The notes below the pieces were generated by a model. The model saw only the letters and a program-made list of their open reading frames with translations. It was not told the DNA's origin and ran no database searches. DNA of 64,000 nucleotides. Origin: Streptosporangium violaceochromogenes (GTDB lineage: Bacteria > Actinomycetota > Actinomycetes > Streptosporangiales > Streptosporangiaceae). The stretch is taken from NCBI RefSeq assembly GCF_014654615.1, contig NZ_BNBB01000002.1, positions 248,001 to 312,000 of the forward strand. The letters run 5' to 3'. Numbering within the stretch: position 1 is the stretch's first letter; every line of letters begins with the position of its first letter. A program made the translations under genes and the position numbers. Below are positions 1 through 8,705 of the stretch, in pieces.

Positions 1-182
1 TCCGCCCCGGCGTCCACCGGGACCCCCGCGACCTCGACGGCGTGGAGCTTGCCGCCGATCCGCCGGGCGCCGTCGAGCACGGTCACCCGGACGCCTTCGC
101 CGCCCTGCCGCAGGTACCACGCGGCGGCCAGCCCCGCGATCCCTCCGCCGACGACCACCACGTGGCACCGGTTGCCTTCCAT
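1..182 (-). CDS. hemG: Protoporphyrinogen/coproporphyrinogen III oxidase, N-terminal fragment
   Basis: Only the first 60 codons lie in the window; the gene runs off the left edge. Translation from the ATG at 182 gives MEGNRCHVVVVGGGIAGLAA and then WYLRQGG, a classical FAD-binding Rossmann turn (GxGxxG), followed by VTVLDGARRIGGKLH, the second FAD-contacting strand of the HemY/HemG amine-oxidase family. In actinobacteria this enzyme (HemY, also CgoX) oxidises coproporphyrinogen III to coproporphyrin III. The downstream partner hemE lies 1.4 kb away on the same strand, with a lipoprotein gene of opposite orientation between them. The order hemE then hemG on one strand is the usual actinobacterial one, and this supports the assignment. 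Other FAD-dependent amine oxidases begin in the same way, so the fragment alone does not prove it. Confidence 0.72.
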   Translation of the reverse strand, partial: MEGNRCHVVVVGGGIAGLAAAWYLRQGGEGVRVTVLDGARRIGGKLHAVEVAGVPVDAGA

Positions 183-322
183 GCCTCCTGACCGTACCCT
201 CCCCCACCGGCGCCCGCGTTCCCCGCACCCCCTCGCCCCTCGCGGCCCCGGAGGCGGGCGGCCGGAGGAACGTGATTCCATCGTGACCGTCGTCGTCAAA
301 CCGCGCCGGCGCGGGCCACGTC

Positions 323-1432
323 ATGAAGGACATGAACAGAGTGCGGTACGGCCTGCGCCTCGTGGTTCCCCTGGCGGGAACGGTGTTGCTGCTGTCCTCC
401 TGCGGGGGCGTGAACAGACAGACCGGCTCCTACGACGCGGGAGAGGCGGCCCCGGTGCCCGCCGCCGCCCCCGAGCGGAACGCCTCCCTCTCCGGCGGGG
501 GCGCCGACACGCGCGAGACCGGGTCCGGCCTCACCGCCGACGGCCCGGTCGTACAGGAGAAGGCCGGGCAGACGCAGTCGGTCCAGGTGAAACCGGCACC
601 GCAGGATCGAGCGATCATCTACACGGCCGAGATGACGGTCCGGGCCAAGGAGGTGACCGCGGCGGCGGACCGGGCACGGCAGATCGTCACGGCGGCGGGC
701 GGCCACCTGGCCTCGGAGCGGTCGGAGGCCAACCCCGGCGGCAAGGGCTCGGCGCTGCTGATCTTCAAGATCCCGCCCGCGGCCTATCCCGGCATGCTGG
801 ATCGCCTGGGCAGGGAGCTGGGGACGCGCGAGTCGCTCCAGCAGAACACCGAGGACGTCACCGAGCAGGTGGCCGACGTGGAGAGCCGGCTGAAGTCGTC
901 GAAGGCGGCGCTCGACTCGCTGCGCACGCTGCTGGGCAAGGCCAAGACGATCGGCGAGGTGCTGAAGGTCGAGCGGGAGGTCTCCGACCGGGAGGCCGAG
1001 TTGGAGGCGCTCCAGGCCCGGCAGCGAACGCTCGCCTCGCAGACGAGCACGGCCACGCTGACGCTGCGCCTGATCGGCCCGACGGTCAAGGTCCGCAAGA
1101 TCGAGAAGGAGCCGGCGGGGTTCCTCGGCGGGCTGCGGACGGGCTGGAAGGCCCTCGTGACGGCCGTCAAGGTCGGTCTGACGGTCCTCGGCGTGCTGCT
1201 TCCCTGGCTGATCGCGGCCGTGCCGCTGTGGCTGCTGACGGTCTTCGTCCTGCGCCGCAGGAGAGGAGGCGCCTCTCCGGCCCCGTCGCCCGGGGGCGGA
1301 CGCGGCGGGAGCGGGGACACGCGCGGCGCGAACGACAGGGCCGGCGTGAGCGGCGCGGAGGCCACCGGCGGCACGGACGACACGGACGGCGCCGGCCGGG
1401 CGGACGACACGCCCGGCGCCGGGCGCGGCTAG
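323..1432 (+). CDS. DUF4349 domain lipoprotein
   Basis: Predicted 369-residue membrane-anchored lipoprotein. The N-terminus has a basic start, a hydrophobic stretch and a lipobox ending LLSSC (residues about 20-26), followed by a low-complexity Ala/Gly linker. Residues about 85-290 match the DUF4349 pattern: a strand beginning AIIYTAEMTVRAKEV, a GGHLASERSE segment, a coiled-coil pair around VADVESRLKSSKAALDSL, and VEREVSDREAELEAL. A transmembrane helix follows (about 285-310, VLGVLLPWLIAAVPLWLL), then a charged Gly-rich cytoplasmic tail. Function is unknown; the family is common in Gram-positive envelopes. The gene is divergent from the hemG-like gene and convergent with hemE. No strong Shine-Dalgarno precedes the ATG at 323; the in-frame ATG at 332 is an alternative start. 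Confidence 0.85.
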   Translation: MKDMNRVRYGLRLVVPLAGTVLLLSSCGGVNRQTGSYDAGEAAPVPAAAPERNASLSGGGADTRETGSGLTADGPVVQEKAGQTQSVQVKPAPQDRAIIYTAEMTVRAKEVTAAADRARQIVTAAGGHLASERSEANPGGKGSALLIFKIPPAAYPGMLDRLGRELGTRESLQQNTEDVTEQVADVESRLKSSKAALDSLRTLLGKAKTIGEVLKVEREVSDREAELEALQARQRTLASQTSTATLTLRLIGPTVKVRKIEKEPAGFLGGLRTGWKALVTAVKVGLTVLGVLLPWLIAAVPLWLLTVFVLRRRRGGASPAPSPGGGRGGSGDTRGANDRAGVSGAEATGGTDDTDGAGRADDTPGAGRG

Positions 1433-1541
1433 GCTCCACGCCTTACGAAACACGACCCGGCCCGGCGCGCACCGAGGCTCTTCCGCCGGACGGCCCTTCC
1501 GGGCGGTGCCCCCTGTGAGGGAGCCGCGGCACCGGCGGGCG

Positions 1542-2579
1542 TCAGCGAGCCGAGGCCTCTCGCACGAAGTCGGTGAGGCGGGCGAGCCGGTCGGGGTCGG
1601 TGCCGGGCAGCACCCCGTGGCCGAGGTTGAAGACGTGTCCCTCGGCCTTGGCGCCGCGGGCCAGGACGTCGGCCGCGCGGCGCTCGACGACCTCCCAGGG
1701 GGCGAGCAGCACCGCCGGGTCCAGATTGCCCTGCAACGCCCTGCCCGGCCCCACCCGGCGGGCCGCCTCGTCGAGCGGAACGCGCCAGTCGACGCCGACC
1801 ACGTCGGCCCCGGCCTCACCGAGCAGCCCGAGCAGCTCGCCGGTGCCGACGCCGAAGTGGATGCGCGGAACACCCGCCTCCGCCAGGCCGTCGAAGATGC
1901 GGCGGGTGTGGGGGAGCACGAACTCACGGTAGTCGTCGGGGGCGACGGCGCCGACCCAGGAGTCGAAGAGCTGGACGGCCGAGACGCCCGCGGCGATCTG
2001 GACGCGCAGGAACCCCAGCGCGATCGTGGTCAGCCGGTCCATCAGGGCGTGCCACAGGCGCGGCTCGCCGTACATCATCGCCTTGGTGCGGTCGTGGTTC
2101 TTGGAGGGGCCGCCCTCGACCAGGTAGGAGGCGAGCGTGAACGGCGCGCCCGCGAACCCGATGAGGGGGGTAGCGCCCAGCTCGCCGGTCAGCGCGCGAA
2201 CGGCCTCGGTGACGTAGGAGACGTCGCCGGGCTCGATGGGACGGAGCGCCTCGACCGCGGCGGCGTCCCTGATCGGGTCGGCCACCACGGGGCCGACCCC
2301 CGGTTTGATGTCGAGGTCGATCCCGATCGCCTTGAGCGGCACCACGATGTCGCTGAAGAGGATGGCCGCGTCCACGCCGTAGCGGCGGACCGGCTGCATC
2401 GTGACCTCGGCGATCAGGTCGGGGGTGGCGCACGCGGTGAGCATGGGCACCCCCTGGCGCACGGCACGGTACTCGGGCAGCGAGCGGCCGGCCTGGCGCA
2501 TGAACCACACCGGCGTACGGGAGACGGGCCGGCGACGGCAGGCGCGCAGGAACAGGGAGTCGGCAAGCTCGGGAGTCAC
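1542..2579 (-). CDS. hemE: Uroporphyrinogen decarboxylase
   Basis: Cytoplasmic heme-pathway enzyme that decarboxylates the four acetate side chains of uroporphyrinogen III to give coproporphyrinogen III. The 345-residue length is normal. The N-terminal signature [16 protein letters not shown] (residues about 23-38) carries the substrate-binding Arg residues. The second signature, [17 protein letters not shown] (about 140-156), and the [10 protein letters not shown] segment near 240 are also intact. Translation begins at a GTG (2579) inside a G-rich stretch; no cleaner start is nearby. Together with the hemG-like gene at the left edge and the ferrochelatase at 45.5 kb it supplies three steps of the coproporphyrin-dependent route used by Actinobacteria. 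Confidence 0.97.
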   Translation of the reverse strand: MTPELADSLFLRACRRRPVSRTPVWFMRQAGRSLPEYRAVRQGVPMLTACATPDLIAEVTMQPVRRYGVDAAILFSDIVVPLKAIGIDLDIKPGVGPVVADPIRDAAAVEALRPIEPGDVSYVTEAVRALTGELGATPLIGFAGAPFTLASYLVEGGPSKNHDRTKAMMYGEPRLWHALMDRLTTIALGFLRVQIAAGVSAVQLFDSWVGAVAPDDYREFVLPHTRRIFDGLAEAGVPRIHFGVGTGELLGLLGEAGADVVGVDWRVPLDEAARRVGPGRALQGNLDPAVLLAPWEVVERRAADVLARGAKAEGHVFNLGHGVLPGTDPDRLARLTDFVREASAR

Positions 2580-2668
2580 CCCCCCAGGGTGCCACGCCGC
2601 AGGGCCGGTCCGCGCGTCAAGGCTGCGAAGCGGCGTTCTGGGTATGAAATCACCAGCTATTCACTGAG

Positions 2669-2699
2669 ATCATACTTAACAACACCTAGGCAGCTTCAA
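2669..2699 (-). promoter_or_regulatory. Possible hemE promoter
   Basis: Reading the minus strand, TTGAAG (2699-2694) is followed after 19 bp by TATGAT (2674-2669), a five-of-six match to the -10 consensus in an unusually AT-rich patch of this GC-rich sequence. It lies about 90 bp upstream of the hemE start codon. The spacer is longer than the usual 17-18 bp, so this is a candidate only. Confidence 0.4.
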
Positions 2700-3254
2700 G
2701 TCATGACGACGATAGGGCTCTACCCGTTTCGAGTGCTTCGTCCACTGAAAACCGACACCGGGAGGCTTCCGGTCGCGCCGGAACGCGCGAAGCGATCATG
2801 TTTCCGGGTACAGTTCCTCCCATCGGCGAACCCGGTCCCGGCCCCGGCTGGTCCAAATGTTCGCCAAGTCACCGCGCGGCATCGATTCCGTCACCACTTT
2901 GAGGACACGCCGGGAACGTTGCGCGGAAATGTCGGCGCGACGTGCCAACGTCGGACCACGACCCGACGAAAGGCCCGTGCGATGTCCACGATGTGGAGTT
3001 CACCCGAACACCGCGGTGAGCACTGTGCTTCCCGCACCGGCGGACGGGTCGGCGAGCGCCCCCCGCGACCCGCCGGTCGCCGGCCGGGCCGGGGTCCCGG
3101 GCGCGATCACGCGCCGTGTCCTCCCGGCTCCCCGGCTCCCCGGGCCGCCGACGGCAAGGGCGTGCCCGCCCCCGGCCTGCCGGTGGCATTGGCTTGATCG
3201 GCTCCCATGGCTCCTACACACACCCCAGTGGTCCTCATGCGCTCAGTCCCGACC
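2700..3254. other. Intergenic region with no recognised gene
   Basis: About 550 bases separate the hemE promoter area from the DUF3000 gene. Open frames exist (for example one starting at the ATG at 2983), but their products are Pro/Arg-rich with no recognisable domain, and codon positions do not look coding. I see no tRNA-like fold and no strong terminator hairpin. The AT-richer left part is probably upstream regulatory DNA of hemE. Confidence 0.5.
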
Positions 3255-3260
3255 TACGCT
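3255..3260 (+). promoter_or_regulatory. -10 element for a probably leaderless DUF3000 mRNA
   Basis: TACGCT fits the actinobacterial TANNNT -10 pattern and ends six bases before the ATG at 3267. No Shine-Dalgarno precedes that ATG. The spacing predicts transcription starting at or next to the start codon, so the mRNA would be leaderless. Confidence 0.45.
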
Positions 3261-3266
3261 TCCGGT

Positions 3267-3863
3267 ATGACCGCCGGTGACCGGCCGCCCGCTCCCGCCG
3301 CCTTCGAGCGCGCGGTGGCAAGCATGCGCCCCACCCAGGTCAGGCCGGAGATCGAGCTGGAGGACATCCCGGCACCACAGCGTCTCGCCCCCTATTCGGC
3401 CGCCGTCGGCGCCTCGGTCTACCGCGACGACGACGAGCTCGCGGTCGGCCGCCTCATCCTGCTCTTCGACCCGAGCGGTCAGCGCGGCTGGGAGGGCCGG
3501 TTCCGTCTGGTCGCCTACGTCCGCGCGGACATGGAGCCGGAGATCACCGAAGACCCGCTACTCGGCCCCGTCGCCTGGAGCTGGCTCACCGAGTCGCTCG
3601 ACGCGCACGGCGCCGCCTACGCCGCGGCCGGAGGCACCGTCACCAGAGCGGTGTCCGAGGGCTTCGGCAACAAGGCCGAAGATCCGATGGCCACGGAGCT
3701 GGAGCTGCGCGCCTCCTGGTCCCCCCTGCGGGAAGATCTCTCCGGCCACGTGGCCGCCTGGTGCGACCTGATGTGCCTGGCCGCCGGCATACCACCCCTG
3801 CCACCCGACGTGGCGACCCTGCCGCCACGCCGTCGCGAAGATCCGGAGCCCTTCCGAACGTGA
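3267..3863 (+). CDS. DUF3000 family protein
   Basis: Conserved actinobacterial protein of unknown function, 198 residues from the chosen start. Conserved segments include FERAVASMRP near the N-terminus, LAPYSAAVGASVYRDDDELAVGRLILLFDP, a WEGRFRLVAYVRAD strand, and WSWLTESLDAHGA followed by GGTVTRAVSEGFG. An upstream in-frame ATG at 3207 exists, but its extra 20 residues do not look like the family; the start at 3267 (MTAGDRPP) sits just after a -10-like element. The stop overlaps the GTG start of the RNase D gene by four bases, indicating translational coupling. The pairing DUF3000-RNase D is the same as Rv2680-Rv2681 in M. tuberculosis (from memory). Confidence 0.88.
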   Translation: MTAGDRPPAPAAFERAVASMRPTQVRPEIELEDIPAPQRLAPYSAAVGASVYRDDDELAVGRLILLFDPSGQRGWEGRFRLVAYVRADMEPEITEDPLLGPVAWSWLTESLDAHGAAYAAAGGTVTRAVSEGFGNKAEDPMATELELRASWSPLREDLSGHVAAWCDLMCLAAGIPPLPPDVATLPPRRREDPEPFRT

Positions 3864-5086
3864 CCGACGAGACGACCATCGTTCCACTGCTGGAGCCACG
3901 AGAGGGAATCCCACCTGTCATCGAGGACCCGGCCGACCTCGCACGCGCCGTACAGACCTTCGCCCGGGGCACCGGCCCGGTCGCCGTCGACGCCGAACGG
4001 GCCTCCGGTTACCGCTACAGCGGCCGCGCCTACCTGGTTCAGCTGCGCCGCGCCGGCGCCGGCACCGCCCTGATCGACCCGATCCACTGCCCGGACCTGT
4101 CGGAGCTCGATGTGGCGCTGGCCGACACCGAGGTGGTGCTGCACGCCGCCTCCCAGGACCTTCCGTGCCTGGCGGAGCTCAATTTCCACCCCCGTGAGCT
4201 GTTCGACACCGAGCTGGCCGGGCGGCTGCTCGGCTACGAGCGGGTCGGGCTGGGGATGATGGTGGAGAACGTCCTCGGCCTGAGACTGGAGAAGGGCCAC
4301 TCGGCCGCCGACTGGTCGACCCGGCCACTGCCGGAGGACTGGCTGCGCTACGCCGCGCTCGACGTCGAGGTCCTGATCGAGCTGCGCGACATCCTCTGCC
4401 AGGAGCTCGACTCCGCGGGCAAGCTGTCGTGGGCCCAGGAGGAGTTCGCCGCGGTGCTCGCACACAAGTCCCCCGCCCCGCGCTCGGACCCCTGGCGGCG
4501 CACCTCCGGCATCCACAAGGTCCGCTCGCTGCGCGGGCTGGCGGTCGTCCGGGAGCTGTGGACGCTGCGCGACGAGCTGGCCCGCGAGTCGGACCTGGCG
4601 CCGGGCCGGGTTCTGCCCGACTCGGCGATCGTCACCGCCGCCCTGGAGCTGCCGCGTACCACCAAGGCGCTCACCGACATCCCCCCGTTCACCGGCCGCA
4701 GCGCCCGCCGTCACCTGCGCGAGTGGCTGGCCGCGATCGGCAGGGCGCGAGCGCTGCCCGAGTCGCAGCTCCCACAGCCCAGCACGCCGGGCGACGGCCC
4801 CCCGCCGGCCAACCGCTGGATGGACCGCGACCCGGTCGCCGCCCGGCGGCTGGCCGCCGCCAGAGCCGTGGTGGCGGCACTCGCCGACGAGCACCACATG
4901 CCCACGGAGAACCTCGTCCAGCCCGACGCCGTACGCCGCCTGACCTGGGAGCCTCCGGAGATCGTCGACGACGAGAGCATCGCGGCCCGGCTGCGCGAGC
5001 TCGGCGCCCGGGAGTGGCAGATCAGGCTGACCGCCCACCCGGTGGCCAAGGCCCTTCTCCGGCTGGAGACCAAGGGCGAGATCTGA
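3860..5086 (+). CDS. Ribonuclease D family 3'-5' exoribonuclease with HRDC domain
   Basis: Predicted 408-residue DEDDy exonuclease acting on RNA 3' ends. The exonuclease domain (about residues 20-205) shows VAVDAERA (ExoI; metal-binding Asp and Glu), LHAASQDLPCL and FDTELAG (ExoII region), and YAALDVEVLIEL (ExoIII, Tyr and Asp of the DEDDy set). A HRDC module follows (about 225-300, with a VVRELWTLRDELARESDLAPGR segment), then a C-terminal extension carrying a further helical domain, as in actinobacterial homologues. The GTG at 3860 overlaps the preceding stop (GTGA), and VTDET is a sensible N-terminus; the longer frame starting at 3761 would overlap DUF3000 deeply and is rejected. Substrates in actinobacteria are not well defined. 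Confidence 0.9.
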   Translation: MTDETTIVPLLEPREGIPPVIEDPADLARAVQTFARGTGPVAVDAERASGYRYSGRAYLVQLRRAGAGTALIDPIHCPDLSELDVALADTEVVLHAASQDLPCLAELNFHPRELFDTELAGRLLGYERVGLGMMVENVLGLRLEKGHSAADWSTRPLPEDWLRYAALDVEVLIELRDILCQELDSAGKLSWAQEEFAAVLAHKSPAPRSDPWRRTSGIHKVRSLRGLAVVRELWTLRDELARESDLAPGRVLPDSAIVTAALELPRTTKALTDIPPFTGRSARRHLREWLAAIGRARALPESQLPQPSTPGDGPPPANRWMDRDPVAARRLAAARAVVAALADEHHMPTENLVQPDAVRRLTWEPPEIVDDESIAARLRELGAREWQIRLTAHPVAKALLRLETKGEI

Positions 5087-5280
5087 CCCGGCGACCGCTG
5101 GAATCCTCCGCCCTCGCCGGCCGGTCCCTTCCCCGAAGACTCCTCAACGGGCCGGTCCCCCGCCGCGGCGCCGGCCCCGGCGCCCGGTCCGTCATGCCCT
5201 CCTGCGGCACGGCTCCGGGCCGGCAGGGCCGGGCGGACCCGCCCCTCACGACCGGGCACCCCCGATCGCCCCACGGATTG

Positions 5281-5297
5281 TTACCGGCGAGTAGCAT
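5281..5297 (+). promoter_or_regulatory. Candidate operator and -10 element of fadAB
   Basis: TTACCGGCGAGTAG (5281-5294) is an imperfect dyad (TTAC against GTAG) that overlaps TAGCAT (5292-5297), a TANNNT -10 element. Transcription would start near 5304, leaving a short leader with AGGAG (5321-5325) before the GTG at 5333. A repressor bound here would block RNA polymerase. A fatty-acid responsive TetR/GntR-type regulator is a reasonable guess, but none is encoded in the window. Confidence 0.4.
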
Positions 5298-5332
5298 GGA
5301 GGGGAAGCCACCCAGCAACGAGGAGCGAACCC

Positions 5333-6532
5333 GTGCCTTCGTCTCGTGACGTCGTGTTCGTCGACGGAGTGCGCACGCCCTTCGGCAAATCCGGGCCCAA
5401 GGGCCTGTACGCCGAGACGCGCGCCGACGACCTGGTGATCCGCGTCATCCGCGAGCTGCTTCGGCGCAATCCGAACCTGCCTCCGGAACGCGTCGACGAG
5501 GTGGCCATCGCGGCCACCACGCAGATCGGCGATCAAGGGCTGACCATCGGCCGCTCCGCCGCCGTCCTGGCCGGGCTGCCCAAGAGCGTGCCCGGATACG
5601 CGATCGACCGCATGTGCGCCGGAGCCATGACCGCGGTGACCTCGGTCGCCGGGGGCATCGCCTTCGGCGCCTACGACGTCGCCATCGCGGGCGGCGTCGA
5701 GCACATGGGGCGCCATCCCATGGGCGAGGGCGTCGACCCCAACCCCCGTTTCCTGGCCGAGCGGCTCGTGGACGGCTCGGCCCTGATCATGGGCATGACG
5801 GCCGAGAACCTGCACGACCGCTACCCCGCCATCACCAGGGAACGCGCCGACTCCTTCGCCGCCGCCTCCCAGGAGAAGGTCGCCAAGGCCTACGCCGACG
5901 GCAAGATCCAGCCCGACCTGGTCCCGACGGCCGTCCGGTCGGCCGAGCGGGGCTGGGGCCTGGCCACCGCCGACGAGGGCCCCCGCCCCGGCACCACCGT
6001 GGAGGGGCTCTCCACCCTGAAGACCCCCTTCCGCCCGCACGGGCGGGTCACCGCGGGCAACGCCTCCGGCATCAACGACGGCGCGACCGGCTGCGTCGTG
6101 GCCGCCTCCGAGGTGGCCGAGGAGCTGGGCCTCACCGCCAGGATGCGCCTGGTCTCCTACGCCTTCGCGGGCGTGGACCCCGAGGTCATGGGGGTCGGCC
6201 CGATCCCGTCCACCGAGCGGGCGCTCCGGCTGGCCGGGCTGTCGATCTCCGACATCGGGCTGTTCGAGATCAACGAGGCCTTCGCCGTACAGGTGCTCGC
6301 CTTCCTGGAGCACTTCGGCATCGCCGACGACGACCCCCGGGTGAACCCCTACGGCGGCGCGATCGCCTTCGGTCATCCGCTGGCCTCCTCGGGAGTGCGG
6401 CTGATGACCCAGCTCGCCCGCGAGTTCGGCGAGCGCCCCGACGTCCGGTACGGCGTGACCACCATGTGCGTCGGCATGGGCATGGGCGGAACGGTCATCT
6501 GGGAGAACCTCGGCTGGGAGGGTGTGAAGTGA
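5333..6532 (+). CDS. fadA: Thiolase (acetyl-CoA acyltransferase), beta-oxidation beta subunit
   Basis: 399-residue thiolase that cleaves 3-ketoacyl-CoA with CoA to give acetyl-CoA and a shortened acyl-CoA. The nucleophilic Cys is in RMCAGAMTAV (about residue 95). The C-terminal catalytic region shows GGAIAFGHPLASSG (His about 347) and TTMCVGMGMGG (Cys about 378). NEAFAVQVLAFLEHFG is the third family block. The GTG start is preceded by AGGAG at good spacing. The stop overlaps the GTG of the following fadB-like gene by four bases, so the two subunits of a trifunctional-type complex are translationally coupled. The annotation as a degradative rather than a biosynthetic thiolase rests on this partner. 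Confidence 0.94.
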   Translation: MPSSRDVVFVDGVRTPFGKSGPKGLYAETRADDLVIRVIRELLRRNPNLPPERVDEVAIAATTQIGDQGLTIGRSAAVLAGLPKSVPGYAIDRMCAGAMTAVTSVAGGIAFGAYDVAIAGGVEHMGRHPMGEGVDPNPRFLAERLVDGSALIMGMTAENLHDRYPAITRERADSFAAASQEKVAKAYADGKIQPDLVPTAVRSAERGWGLATADEGPRPGTTVEGLSTLKTPFRPHGRVTAGNASGINDGATGCVVAASEVAEELGLTARMRLVSYAFAGVDPEVMGVGPIPSTERALRLAGLSISDIGLFEINEAFAVQVLAFLEHFGIADDDPRVNPYGGAIAFGHPLASSGVRLMTQLAREFGERPDVRYGVTTMCVGMGMGGTVIWENLGWEGVK

Positions 6533-8601
6533 CGGACATCAGGGAGCTGTTCGCCGACGAGATCGTCACCAAGGCGATCGTCCGCGACGTGGAGCTGCCC
6601 GGCGGCGTGGGCACCATGGCGCTGATCACGCTGGACAACGGCCTCGACCACACCAAGCCGTCCACGTTCGGCCCCGCCGGGCTCCTGTCGCTGAACGAGG
6701 CCCTCGACGCGGTCGCGGCCCGGAGCGACCTCGTGGCCGTGGGCGTCACCGGCAAGCCGTTCGTCTTCGCGGTGGGCGCCGACCTCAAGGGCGTGGCGGC
6801 GATCACCGCCAGGGAGCAGGCCCTGCGGATCGGCGAGCTGGGCCACGGCGTGTTCCGCCGCCTGGGCGAGCTGGGGGTGCCCTCGTTCGCCTTCGTGAAC
6901 GGCGCGGCGATGGGCGGCGGGCTGGAGCTGGCCCTGCACTGCACCTACCGGACCATCTCCTCGGGCGTTCCCGCGGTGGCGCTGCCCGAGTGCTTCCTCG
7001 GCCTGGTGCCCGGCTGGGGCGGCACCCAGCTCCTTCCCCGCCTGGTCGGCCCGGACGCGGCCATCAAGCTGATCATCGAGAACCCGCTCTCGCAGAACCG
7101 CATGATCAAGGGCGGGGACGCCTTCGGCGCGGGCCTGGCCGACGCGGTGTTCGAGCCCGCCGACTTCCTGGAGGAGTCGCTGCGCTGGGCCGCCCGGGTG
7201 CTCCGCGGCGAGGTCGAGGTCTCCCGCCCCGACCACACCTCCGGAGACTGGTCGGCCGCCGTCGCCGGCGCCCGCTCCCTCCTCGACGCCAAGCTGCGCG
7301 GGGCCTCCCCCGCCCCCTACCGGGCCCTGGAGCTGATCGAGCTGGCCCGCACCGCCTCCCGTGACGAGGGCTTCGAGGCCGAGGACCGGGCCCTGGCCGA
7401 CCTCCTCATGGGCGACGAGCTCCGCGCCGGCCTGTACTCCTTCGACCTGGTGCAGCGCCGGGCCAGAAGACCCGCCGGAGCCCCCGACAGGGCGCTGGCC
7501 CGCACGATCACCAAGGTCGGCGTCGTCGGCGCGGGGCTGATGGCCTCGCAGATGGCGCTGCTGTTCGCCCGGCGCCTGGAGGTGCCGGTCGTACTGACCG
7601 ACCTGGACCGCGCCCGGCTGGACAAGGGCGTCGGCCACGTCCACGCCGAGATCGACAGGCTGCTGGAGCGGGGCCGCGTCTCCGGCGACCAGGCCAACCG
7701 GCTCAAGGCCCTGGTGACCGGTTCGCTGACCAAGGACGCCTTCGCCGACGCCGACTTCGTCATCGAGGCGGTCTTCGAGGACCTGAAGGTGAAGCGGACG
7801 GTGCTCTCCGAGCTGGAGGCGGTCGTCTCCCCCGAGTGCGTGCTGGCCAGCAACACCTCCTCCCTGTCCCTCACCGAGATGGCCGCCGGGCTACGGCACC
7901 CCGAGCGGGTCGTCGGCTTCCACTTCTTCAACCCGGTCGCCGTGATGCCGCTGCTGGAGATCATCCGGGGGGCCAGGACCGACGACGCGACGCTGGCCAC
8001 CGCCTTCGCCGTCGGCAGGTCGTTGAAGAAGTCGTCGGTGCTGGTCAAGGACGCGCCCGCGTTCGTGGTCAACCGGCTGCTGACCCGCTTCATGGGGGAG
8101 GTGATCGGCGCGGTCGACGAGGGAACCCCCCTGGAGGTCGCCGACCACGCGCTCGACGGGCTCGGCCTGCCGATGACCCCGTTCACGCTGCTCCAGCTCG
8201 TCGGCCCCGCGGTCGCGCTGCACGTCGCCGAGACCATGCACGCGGCCTTCCCCGCCCGCTACCGTGTGTCGGAGAACCTGGCCCGGCTGGTCGCCTCCGG
8301 AAAGCCCGGCGTCTACGGGCCCGATCTCTCACCGGACCCCGAGGCGGCCGCCCTGTTCGCGGGCGGCACCTCGCCCTCGACCGCCGAGGAGGTCCGGCTG
8401 CGCGCGCTGCGGGCCCTCGCGGAGGAGATCCGGATCATGCTCGACGAGGGCGTGGTGGCCGCTCCCCAGGACATCGACCTGTGCATGATCCTCGGGGCCG
8501 GGTGGCCGTTCCACCTGGGCGGCATCACCCCCTACCTCGACCGGACCGGGATCGCCGAGCCGCGCTTCCTGCCCGCGGGCGTGGCCTCCGTTCCCGTGTG
8601 A
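6529..8601 (+). CDS. fadB: Fatty acid oxidation alpha subunit (enoyl-CoA hydratase / 3-hydroxyacyl-CoA dehydrogenase)
   Basis: 690-residue bifunctional enzyme. The N-terminal crotonase domain (about 1-290) has the oxyanion-hole segments GKPFVFAVGADLKGV and NGAAMGGGLELAL and the catalytic-Glu block LPECFLGLVPGWGGTQLLPR. The NAD-binding domain of 3-hydroxyacyl-CoA dehydrogenase starts near 325 with KVGVVGAGLMASQMAL; its third dinucleotide Gly is Ala, which I believe is common in actinobacterial members. The catalytic His lies in GFHFFNPVAVMPLLEI (about 464). Two C-terminal 3HCDH repeats follow (PAFVVNRLLTRFMGE near 515 and PQDIDLCMILGAGWPFHLGG near 650). The GTG at 6529 overlaps the fadA stop; the long open frame further upstream is only the shadow of fadA. 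A perfect palindrome terminates the operon. Confidence 0.94.
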   Translation: MTDIRELFADEIVTKAIVRDVELPGGVGTMALITLDNGLDHTKPSTFGPAGLLSLNEALDAVAARSDLVAVGVTGKPFVFAVGADLKGVAAITAREQALRIGELGHGVFRRLGELGVPSFAFVNGAAMGGGLELALHCTYRTISSGVPAVALPECFLGLVPGWGGTQLLPRLVGPDAAIKLIIENPLSQNRMIKGGDAFGAGLADAVFEPADFLEESLRWAARVLRGEVEVSRPDHTSGDWSAAVAGARSLLDAKLRGASPAPYRALELIELARTASRDEGFEAEDRALADLLMGDELRAGLYSFDLVQRRARRPAGAPDRALARTITKVGVVGAGLMASQMALLFARRLEVPVVLTDLDRARLDKGVGHVHAEIDRLLERGRVSGDQANRLKALVTGSLTKDAFADADFVIEAVFEDLKVKRTVLSELEAVVSPECVLASNTSSLSLTEMAAGLRHPERVVGFHFFNPVAVMPLLEIIRGARTDDATLATAFAVGRSLKKSSVLVKDAPAFVVNRLLTRFMGEVIGAVDEGTPLEVADHALDGLGLPMTPFTLLQLVGPAVALHVAETMHAAFPARYRVSENLARLVASGKPGVYGPDLSPDPEAAALFAGGTSPSTAEEVRLRALRALAEEIRIMLDEGVVAAPQDIDLCMILGAGWPFHLGGITPYLDRTGIAEPRFLPAGVASVPV

Positions 8602-8604
8602 GGC

Positions 8605-8652
8605 ATCCTTTCGTTCCTCCGTCCCCGGCCGGGGACGGAGGAACGAAAGGAT
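8605..8652 (+). terminator. Perfect palindrome terminating fadAB
   Basis: Arms 8605-8626 and 8631-8652 are exact 22-base complements around a GGCC loop, starting three bases after the fadB stop. There is no long U-tract after it (CTTTGACC), as is usual for GC-rich actinobacterial hairpin terminators. It also separates the operon from the inhibitor gene that follows on the same strand. Confidence 0.85.
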
Positions 8653-8686
8653 CTTTGACCCGGCGCGGGCCGGATCCTTGCCCGCG

Positions 8687-8703
8687 GAGGGGAACACCCC
8701 CTC
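8687..8703 (+). promoter_or_regulatory. Hairpin covering the ribosome binding site of the inhibitor gene
   Basis: GAGGGG (8687-8692) can pair with CCCCTC (8698-8703) across a five-base loop, ending two bases before the ATG at 8706. The only Shine-Dalgarno-like sequence (GGAGGGG) is inside the stem, and its linear distance to the start is about 13 bases. Folding would either hide the site or shorten the effective spacing. No experimental support. Confidence 0.35.
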
Positions 8704-8705
8704 AC

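Noticed and set aside
1504..1540. Hairpin CGGTGCC/GGCACCG between the convergent DUF4349 and hemE genes
   Set aside because: A short stem with a long loop; expected by chance at this GC content, unlike the perfect hairpins elsewhere.
2983..3197. 71-codon frame beginning MSTMWSSPEH before DUF3000
   Set aside because: A weak ribosome site exists, but the product turns into Pro/Arg/Gly low complexity and no homologue is recalled.
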